Source of the DNA: JAUMBM01 sp964441755
Lineage (GTDB): Bacteria; Bacteroidota; Bacteroidia; Chitinophagales; Saprospiraceae
NCBI GenBank assembly: GCA_964441755.1
Contig: CAYTVG010000002.1
Span: 383,236 to 447,235, forward strand
DNA: 64,000 bases
Direction of reading: 5' to 3'
A program made the position numbers and the translations under genes. Positions 44,012 through 49,815 of the stretch are shown piece after piece. The notes beneath the pieces are model-generated. The model did no database searches. It was not told the DNA's origin and saw only the letters and a list, made by a program, of their open reading frames with translations. The first letter of the stretch is position 1; each line of letters starts with the position of its first letter.

Positions 44012-44539
44012 CTAGCCGGTATAAGGTTTTCGGAGCTGGCTCAATTTCTCCCAGCGTTGGGTTTTTTCGTCAAAGTATTCCCAAAATGTCCAGCCGTTGA
44101 CGTTGATGCCGCCATTGATGGCCATGGCTGCCGCCGAAGGCGACTGGTGTGCAACACCGTCAATCAGTATGCTGCCATTGTAAATAACTGCTTCATATCT
44201 ATGCTTGCCCGACCACTTCTGCAGCTTGCTGCCTTCCGGTAGCCGCGCACCTCCGTAGATCCAGTCGCGGGTGGTCGCAGGCCGCTGCTTGTAAAGCCTT
44301 TCTGCTATGGTCTTCGCCTGAAAGGCAGCAATTTTTTCACTCAGGGACAGAGACGGATAATCCGGCTCTGGCTGCATCGGGGGCAGACTCACAGAATACG
44401 ACATCTCAGCACTGACGTCTACTGCAGTCGGATCAACGCCCAGCAGTCGTCGGAGAATGTCATTCTCTGACTCATCAAAACTCTCTCTGGAGTTCTCAAT
44501 GAGTCGGTGTATATCTATATCTATCTCGATTTTTTTCAT
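44012..44539 (-). CDS. Putative DNA-binding protein with SeqA-N-like region and DUF4357/RAMA-like C-terminus
   Basis: A 175-residue protein. Residues 1-35 (IEIDIDIHRLIENSRESF, then ENDILRRLLGV) resemble the ribbon-helix-helix N-terminal oligomerisation region of SeqA-type proteins. A linker follows, and residues about 95-165 (KHRYEAVIYNGSILIDG, SPSAAAMAINGGINVNGW) match the DUF4357/RAMA pattern seen in restriction- and modification-associated proteins. Both assignments are by eye. TTTCTAAA repeats surround its promoter, suggesting autoregulation. Confidence 0.7.
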   Translation of the reverse strand: MKKIEIDIDIHRLIENSRESFDESENDILRRLLGVDPTAVDVSAEMSYSVSLPPMQPEPDYPSLSLSEKIAAFQAKTIAERLYKQRPATTRDWIYGGARLPEGSKLQKWSGKHRYEAVIYNGSILIDGVAHQSPSAAAMAINGGINVNGWTFWEYFDEKTQRWEKLSQLRKPYTG

Positions 44540-44540
44540 T

Positions 44541-44610
44541 TTTAGAAAATATTAGACAAATGTAGGCATGAAAAAGCATTTTGTCAAGTTTATTTCTAAA
44601 ATTTTCTAAA
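44541..44610 (-). promoter_or_regulatory. Promoter with flanking TTTCTAAA repeats
   Basis: On the minus strand TTGAC (44587-44583) and TACATTTG (44564-44557, exact -7 consensus) are about 18-20 bp apart. TTTCTAAA occurs at 44593-44600 and 44603-44610 (10-bp period) and inverted at 44541-44548. The outer copies form perfect 10-bp arms (44541-44550 and 44601-44610). The gap 44540-44846 otherwise holds only the terminator at 44767. Confidence 0.55.
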
Positions 44611-44766
44611 AAAATCTATTGGTTGTTTTTGTCGCTGAGTGCGGGCTCGTCAATTGCGGGATGAGCATTGACATTACCACCGGCCTCCGGACGCTTGATC
44701 ACGTCCCCCGCATATACGCATGGTGTTGTCGGAAAGTTCCGGATACCCCTGAGATTTATCCAAAAA

Positions 44767-44809
44767 TCCTTCCGGCGAATGCCTGCAGGGGCGGGCATTC
44801 GCCGGAAGG
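44767..44809 (-). terminator. Terminator of the 44.8-kb gene
   Basis: A 16-bp stem (about 44768-44783 with 44794-44809), with GGATTTTTGG following on the minus strand, about 40 bp past the stop at 44847. Confidence 0.75.
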
Positions 44810-44846
44810 GAAGCTCGGTTTGTTGTCGGTATAAGTGCTAACCGGA

Positions 44847-45248
44847 TTAGGCAGCAGGTTGAATCAACTTTTCAGTCTGATCTGTAAGTCGTTGTATCAA
44901 CAGCTCCGCGATACGCCGGGAAAGCTCGCCTTCGTGTTGATGATAAATGAGTATTTCTGCTGTCGTAAATTGACCTACGACCAGCCCGATGAGCATCGTG
45001 CGCAGTTTGCTGTCCTGCCGGATGCAGTTTGCAATGTATTCGGCTTGCTTGTTCATCGGCAGTTGCCAAAATACACCTTTGCTTTTCTGCAGGTAATGCC
45101 GGAAAACAAGGAGAATCAATTCGTTTTGAAGCTTGAGCACCGGCCGCAGCGTGTGGTGCATGAAATACGCCGGACTGTCAGCAGTTGTGCCGCTTGCCGC
45201 TACAGCTATTTCGGGGCGTATATGTAGCAAGGCTTCATCTCTTTGCAT
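44847..45248 (-). CDS. Conserved hypothetical protein (often labelled glyoxalase in Bacteroidota)
   Basis: The ATG at 45248 (MQRDEALLHIRPEI) is preferred to 45278. The 133-residue helical protein has the pattern FMHHTLRPVLKLQNELILLVF, QADYI-like QAEYIANCIRQD and LRTMLIGLVVGQFT. I recall this from Flavobacteriia proteins that carry the label glyoxalase, but no vicinal-oxygen-chelate metal ligands are visible, so the label is doubtful. Function is unknown. It is a single gene with its own terminator. Confidence 0.78.
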   Translation of the reverse strand: MQRDEALLHIRPEIAVAASGTTADSPAYFMHHTLRPVLKLQNELILLVFRHYLQKSKGVFWQLPMNKQAEYIANCIRQDSKLRTMLIGLVVGQFTTAEILIYHQHEGELSRRIAELLIQRLTDQTEKLIQPAA

Positions 45249-45327
45249 GGGAAGCAGTTGGGGATAAAAAAATTGCACGGCACCTGCCCGGGATTTGCTG
45301 CCTGCGGCAGCACTGTCTTTGGGCGAA

Positions 45328-45363
45328 TTTTTACCTTCCTGCGTTTACGCAGGAAGGTAAAAA
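45328..45363. terminator. Bidirectional intrinsic terminator
   Basis: A perfect 17-bp stem (45328-45344 with 45347-45363) with a 2-nt loop and T/A-rich ends, between the 44.8-kb gene start and the end of the 45.5-46.7 kb gene. Confidence 0.8.
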
Positions 45364-45455
45364 TGCACGAAAAGAAACTTACCATGTCTGTTGCTGACAT
45401 GCCGAACAAGCACCTAAGATGATATTCACCGACCTAGGGACGATGAAATACTGTG

Positions 45456-46712
45456 CTAAAAGAAAGGAACATAAAACAGCGGCTTAAGTTGACGGTCTCT
45501 GTCTGTGCGAACCATGGGAGCCCAGCCGACAGGGCGGTAGTAGAGGGCGCGTTTTTCTTCGTGCCAAAACCAGCGCACCGCCAGCTTCAGATGGCTGACC
45601 TGCTCGCTCTTGAGTTCGTTGGTGACAATCACTACCTTTTCTTCAAATGTCTTGGGGTCAAAGGTTACGATCGTATCAACACTGCGCACTATGGCATCGC
45701 GATCAGCCTGCGATAACAGCTGCGGTTGCAACAGATTGTTCATAAGCAATGGGTAGCCTGACGAGCGCAACAGCCAGTGGATGCGCTCTTTGTCGAACTG
45801 TCCCTTGTGGTTGTCGACTTTGCTCAGGTCTGGACTACTTGCACGACTGAGTGTCTGGTTAATGAAGGTAACATCGGCCGAGAGTCGGGCGGCATCAGGA
45901 TCGGGTTCCGGGCCGGCAATCGCAAACCAGCAGGCTGGCTGGCAGGCGACTTCACCGGATGCAAATGACGGTCTGTGTATGAGTGGGGCAAAAGCCAGCG
46001 CCCGATAGCCGAGGGCATTGGTACTGTCGTCCCAATACAGTTGCTGCCGGACACGCATACCAAGTATCTGGCCTGGCTTGAGTGAATTGCGCACAATCAG
46101 CACTCTCTCTTCGAAGGTTACCGGATCTAAGGTGGTTATCGTATCGATTGCTGTTACCAGGCTGTTGCGTTCAGTGGCCGACATTGGAAGGCTCAGTTGC
46201 GCATCCGTAAAAGCAGGCAGATCGCTGTCGGCAAGCCACGCAAGCAGGAGGCGATCCCCAAAGCTCGTCTGCCCGTCGGGATAGGTAATAAACCCGCTCT
46301 CATGCGGTGGCTGCAGCAGTTTTTCTACCTGCAGTTGGTTCCAGTCAGCAGTCACCAGCTTGTTGCTGTCGCTGAGAAAAGCTTCGGAGATGCGGTAGTC
46401 GGAATAGACCTCTGCCTGCCAGCTCAGGTGCTGGGGTACAGTCGACGACTGGGCACACAAAGTATTGAAAAAAAGGCTGATAAGTGCACCAATAATCGTG
46501 ATTATCCGGTGGAAAATCTCAATAGGCGGGTGTTTTTCGTCTTTGCAATCGATGATGCCAAGAATAATATCTACAAACTTTCTAACCACTATGACAGCCC
46601 AATTGTCATCGTACACATCCTTGCCGGGCTTTGGAAATTTGATGTCGTTTTGCTTGTAATGTGATAGGGTTTTCATCGTTTGTTGGTTTTGCTTTTTGGA
46701 ATTCAGGTTCAT
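45456..46712 (-). CDS. Protein with two GldN/PorN-like repeats
   Basis: A 418-residue frame. Residues about 40-95 are hydrophobic and end in FFNTLCAQ, like a signal peptide; residues 1-60 before it look unrelated, so the true start may be later at a non-ATG codon. Two copies of a GldN/PorN-like unit follow: about 185-245 (AIDTITTLDPVTFEERVLIV ... YRALAFAPLI) and about 342-405 (SVDTIVTFDPKTFEEKVVIV ... YRPVGWAPMV). GldN/PorN is a periplasmic ring component of T9SS and normally has one such unit. No other gld/por gene is nearby, so this is a paralogue of unknown role. Confidence 0.72.
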   Translation of the reverse strand: MNLNSKKQNQQTMKTLSHYKQNDIKFPKPGKDVYDDNWAVIVVRKFVDIILGIIDCKDEKHPPIEIFHRIITIIGALISLFFNTLCAQSSTVPQHLSWQAEVYSDYRISEAFLSDSNKLVTADWNQLQVEKLLQPPHESGFITYPDGQTSFGDRLLLAWLADSDLPAFTDAQLSLPMSATERNSLVTAIDTITTLDPVTFEERVLIVRNSLKPGQILGMRVRQQLYWDDSTNALGYRALAFAPLIHRPSFASGEVACQPACWFAIAGPEPDPDAARLSADVTFINQTLSRASSPDLSKVDNHKGQFDKERIHWLLRSSGYPLLMNNLLQPQLLSQADRDAIVRSVDTIVTFDPKTFEEKVVIVTNELKSEQVSHLKLAVRWFWHEEKRALYYRPVGWAPMVRTDRDRQLKPLFYVPFF

Positions 46713-46815
46713 AATGAATTGTAATCTTGGTAGTTGAATGGACCTTAAGTACTTGCAAGATAATAGTTTTTTGAAAAAAGTTCAAGGTTAAAAAGTTAAA
46801 AAGAGTATTCATTCA

Positions 46816-46907
46816 CCTTTCAGCCTTGCATGTAGCCAAACTCAGCCAGGCGGCGGCGCAGCTCAGCCAGGTGCTTATTGGGTACAATAAGCAGATAGCC
46901 TTCGGCC
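46816..46907 (-). repeat. Direct repeat, displaced copy
   Basis: 92 bp with 2 mismatches to 52933-53024, in the same orientation, 6.1 kb apart. It contains the last 29 codons and the stop of the gene at 52937-54739. Confidence 0.95.
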
Positions 46908-47059
46908 GTAGCCAGAGGTTCATTGGCAGCGTTCAGCCGCAGTACATGGAATACCTGCCGTGGGCCAGGGGTGGCTACTTCAAATACGTTCCGGATCTTA
47001 TTGCCAAGTTCAAAATGGTTTTTTTTCGGTTCTTGGTCAAATATAATGGGTATTGAGAT
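46820..47059 (-). pseudogene. Gene remnant: C-terminus like the 52.9-54.7 kb protein
   Basis: A minus-strand frame of 79 codons without a start codon, opened by TAG at 47062-47060. Its last 28 residues (AEGYLLIVPNKHLAELRRRL ... FGYMQ) are nearly identical to the C-terminus of the 600-residue protein. The 50 residues before it (ELGNKIRNVFEVATPGPRQV, FHVLRLNAANEPLAT) look like coding sequence but do not match that protein. Either it is the tail of a truncated paralogue, or a displaced 3' end created by integration into that gene. Confidence 0.75.
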
Positions 47060-47211
47060 CTAGCTCCCCTAAGTGGAAGTAAATCATACGGACGAAATTT
47101 TGAATATTTCGGTATCCTTTAGCCGTATGCATATTTCGGAGTATGCTGACCCACCTCAACAGTCAGTCAGTTAAAAGCTAACATATAGGTACTGTAACAA
47201 GGTCGATTGGT

Positions 47212-47530
47212 GCTGTTTTCGGTAGATTGGAAGCCCCGTTAGGGGCGCGATATGGGTAGCAACGGTCCCGGTGTTTTTCAGAGTCCCGTAGGGACGAAAT
47301 GTGGGTATGATTCTCCATCATCCATTATTCCAACGGTTTGAAAATATACCGTTCATCGTATGTAACTCCGGGAAATACCGGGGTTGTTGTTTTCTACCCA
47401 CATTCCGTCCCTACGGGTCTACCCACATCGCGTCCCTACGGGACTCTGGAAAATGCCGGGGCCGGTGTTTTCTACCCACATTCCGTCCCTACGGGACTAC
47501 GGGAAATACCGGGGTTGTTTGCTTTCTACC
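47212..47530. repeat. Left array of GTCCC-GTA-GGGAC repeats
   Basis: Units carry the mini-palindrome GTCCCGTAGGGAC, then a GTGGGTAGAAAAC-type segment and CCGGGG. Units at about 47233 and 47284 point one way, those at about 47409, 47430 and 47486 the other. Short open frames across them are translated repeats, not genes. The rest of 47059-47841 has no gene. Confidence 0.85.
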
Positions 47531-47841
47531 TGTACTGATCCCCTAAATAACCAGACAAGGTTACCTTATTAAGGGTAGTTCTTACATGGGGAAATCTACG
47601 AAACCCACTTCATTTGGACTAGAGCCTTTTTTTCCGCAGTTTTGTAATTTTTAATTCAGCTGGCCTGCCTGTAAGCTTGTAAGTATAACAGTACTCAGTG
47701 CGATACTTCAGTTATTGTATCTGACAGAAAATTCCGATTGTGTCATGCCCGTATAAAGTGCCAAATCGGGGGGCATTTAGTCAGATGCGACAGCCTTTGT
47801 AGTCGGTCGGGCAATACTGAGTACTTCAAATTATTGATCCC

Positions 47842-48450
47842 ATGAAGGTGAGAGAGCCATTACACGTCCATTTAGAATCATTGATTCACTATTTCCATAA
47901 AATAATACCCTTGAGCGCTCGGGAAGAGCAGCTTGTTCGGGAGCTTTTTAAACCCCGCTTGTACAGAAAAAGGCAGTATCTGTTACAAGAGGGCGACATC
48001 TGCCAGCAGTTTAGCTTTGTTATCTCTGGCTGTTTAAGAATGTACAAGGTAGACAAGGATGGAAATACACATATCCTGCAATTTGCTGCAGAAAATTGGT
48101 GGTTGGTAGATATTGGCAGCTTTCATGGTAGAAAACCGGGGGAACTCAATATCGATGCGCTGGAAGATACCTTGGTTTTGCAGATCAGCTATGAAAATTT
48201 GCTCGTCCTCTACACACGGGCGGGCAAATTTGACAGAATCTTCAGGGTACTGATTGAAAATAGTTTTGTAGCCTTACAAAAGAGATTGTTACAAAATCTC
48301 AGCTCTTCGGCAGAAGAAAGATATGCTGCTTTTCTGGAGAATTATGCACAGTTTGCCAACCGCCTCCCTCAAACACAAATTGCTTCATTCCTGGGTATTA
48401 GCCCGGAGTTTTTGAGCCGATTGAGGAGCAGGATGGCTAAAAAATCTTAG
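47842..48450 (+). CDS. Crp/Fnr-family transcriptional regulator
   Basis: A 202-residue protein. The cNMP-binding beta-roll (about 20-130) has RQYLLQEGDICQQFSFVISG and FAAENWWLVDIGSF; the dimer helix follows, with a C-terminal helix-turn-helix (about 172-200, QTQIASFLGISPEFLSRLR). It lacks Fnr-type cysteines, and cAMP-binding residues are not clearly kept. Such Bacteroidota regulators often control a nearby gene, here probably the secreted protein 248 bp downstream. It is encoded inside the inverted-repeat cassette. Confidence 0.9.
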   Translation: MKVREPLHVHLESLIHYFHKIIPLSAREEQLVRELFKPRLYRKRQYLLQEGDICQQFSFVISGCLRMYKVDKDGNTHILQFAAENWWLVDIGSFHGRKPGELNIDALEDTLVLQISYENLLVLYTRAGKFDRIFRVLIENSFVALQKRLLQNLSSSAEERYAAFLENYAQFANRLPQTQIASFLGISPEFLSRLRSRMAKKS

Positions 48451-48555
48451 GATGTTCGGAATTTTCGGTCATCGATAAAAACGATGTATTTGCTTGCGGA
48501 TTTTGCGTTTTTGAAGGAATACAGTCGGTGCAACATGACTGAAAAAAGGTAAAAA
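48451..48555 (-). repeat. Dispersed intergenic repeat, copy E
   Basis: The reverse complement aligns with copy B over about 105 bp, roughly 65 percent by eye, including TTTTCAGTCA, TTCAAAAACG and GAAAATTCCGAAC. It begins right after the crp-like stop codon. Confidence 0.5.
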
Positions 48556-48697
48556 AAACCATTGGGTGCCTCATTCTTAAACTAAGTCAAGACTATTTCT
48601 TGATCTGCATCATTGGCAGCATAGCGCTCCCGGTCGCAATTTTGCCATCGCATTTATTTTGGAAGTTGTAGATTATCTGAAGGCTAATAACCAACGT

Positions 48698-49474
48698 ATG
48701 AAAAATAATAGTTTAGTACTGATTGCTTGTGTATCCTTTTTTATTGGGATATCTCCAGGCCTCACAGGGCAGAGCAATGGCCAGTGGCAACAATTACAGC
48801 TTGGCAGACAGCTTTTTGAGCTTCACAATGTAACGGGCGAGGTGATTAGATTCCAGGGCAGGCGGGTGTTGAAGATCGAGCGCGACTTACAGGCAATTCC
48901 CTTTGATGCCAATCGAATTGAAGCAACTGTTGATGAACCACATTATGCGAGGCTGGTTGGATTGGAGGATTTTGAAAACGGAACTATCGAGCTGAAAATG
49001 TATAGCCAGATTCAAAATCCTGCACCTTATCCCGGTGTTGCCGGATTTATCGGTGTCTACTTCAGGATAAAGGAGGATGATTCGGCTTTTGAAGGCCTTT
49101 ACTTCAGGCCAAAGGTTGGCAGGGTTGACAACCAATTATTCAGGAATCGCACGGTACAATATATTTCTTATCCGCATGCCAAATTTGATACGCTTCGAAA
49201 AACCGCTCCGGGCAAATACGAGGGCTCAGCCCCGGTCGCTTTGGGCGAATGGATTACTGTGCGTATTGAGGTAAATGGTGAAACTGCCGAGATGTTTGTA
49301 AACAATTCAAAGTACTCTACTTTTATTGTGGATAAGCTGTTGGGAAGTAACACCAAAGGAGCCGTCGGGTTGTACGTAGACATCGGTACGATAGGGTACT
49401 TCCGGGATCTCAAGGTAAGTAGGCGGGCACTGAAAGTGAGCAGGAAGGCGGCCGATGGGATTGATGATATTTGA
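48698..49474 (+). CDS. Secreted LamG/DUF1080-like protein
   Basis: The ATG at 48698 gives a 258-residue protein with a signal peptide (about 1-25, ending GLTGQ). The rest is a concanavalin A-like jelly roll: FENGTIELKMYSQ, YPGVAGFIGVYFRIKEDDS, FEGLYFRPK, and EWITVRIEVNGETAEMFVNN, ending in GAVGLYVDIGTIGYFRDLKV. This is the pattern of DUF1080/3-keto-disaccharide hydrolase-like domains, but no catalytic residues can be assigned. No sorting domain is present, so it is likely periplasmic. It ends at the right repeat array. Confidence 0.8.
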   Translation: MKNNSLVLIACVSFFIGISPGLTGQSNGQWQQLQLGRQLFELHNVTGEVIRFQGRRVLKIERDLQAIPFDANRIEATVDEPHYARLVGLEDFENGTIELKMYSQIQNPAPYPGVAGFIGVYFRIKEDDSAFEGLYFRPKVGRVDNQLFRNRTVQYISYPHAKFDTLRKTAPGKYEGSAPVALGEWITVRIEVNGETAEMFVNNSKYSTFIVDKLLGSNTKGAVGLYVDIGTIGYFRDLKVSRRALKVSRKAADGIDDI

Positions 49475-49704
49475 GCCGACCTCCCGTAGGGACGCGATGT
49501 AGGTAGAAAACACCGGGGCCGTTGTTTTCCGGAGTCCCGTAGGGACGTGATTTGGGTAGAAAACACCAACCCCGGTATTTCCCTGAGTCCCGTAGGGACG
49601 TGATGTGGGTAGACCCGTAGGGACGCGATGTAGGTAGAAAACACCGGGGGCCGTTGCTACCCATATTACGCCCCTAACGGGGCTTCCAATCTACGGAAAA
49701 CAGC
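49475..49704. repeat. Right array of GTCCC-GTA-GGGAC repeats
   Basis: Units at about 49486, 49537, 49589 and 49614 share one orientation with a period of 51-52 bp (the last spaced 25). The terminal unit is the inverted copy of the left end with the variant hairpin GCCCC-GTTA-GGGGC. Nothing else is seen in 49475-49815. Confidence 0.85.
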
Positions 49705-49815
49705 CTTTTCAGCAAACCCTGTTTATGGCAGATCAGCTGCTTGTCTCGTGGCCGTGAACCGTCAGGGTCAACGGCCGGCGAGGTTAAACTGGCGTCCCGC
49801 TTGCCGATTTGATAA

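Larger units (their letters stand above)
47212..49704. mobile_element. Inverted-repeat-bounded cassette (Crp/Fnr regulator plus LamG/DUF1080-like gene)
   Basis: The outermost about 66 bp at both ends (47212-47278 and 49638-49704) are inverted copies with about four differences, starting GCTGTTTTC and containing AGATTGGAAGCCCCG. Inside each end is an array of related palindromic units. Two genes (47842 and 48698) fill the middle. No transposase is encoded, so the call as an element is inference from structure. Confidence 0.55.

Noticed and set aside
47301..47572. Short open frames across the left repeat array
   Set aside because: All are translations of the palindromic repeats (recurring SRPYG/PTGL-like peptides) without ribosome binding sites or other homology.
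47233..49640. Regular ~51-bp repeats as a CRISPR array
   Set aside because: The sequence between repeat cores is itself repeated and similar, units occur in both orientations, and no cas genes are present.
49168..49664. 158-codon minus-strand frame overlapping the secreted protein's 3' end
   Set aside because: It consists of translated repeats plus the antisense of the LamG/DUF1080-like gene.
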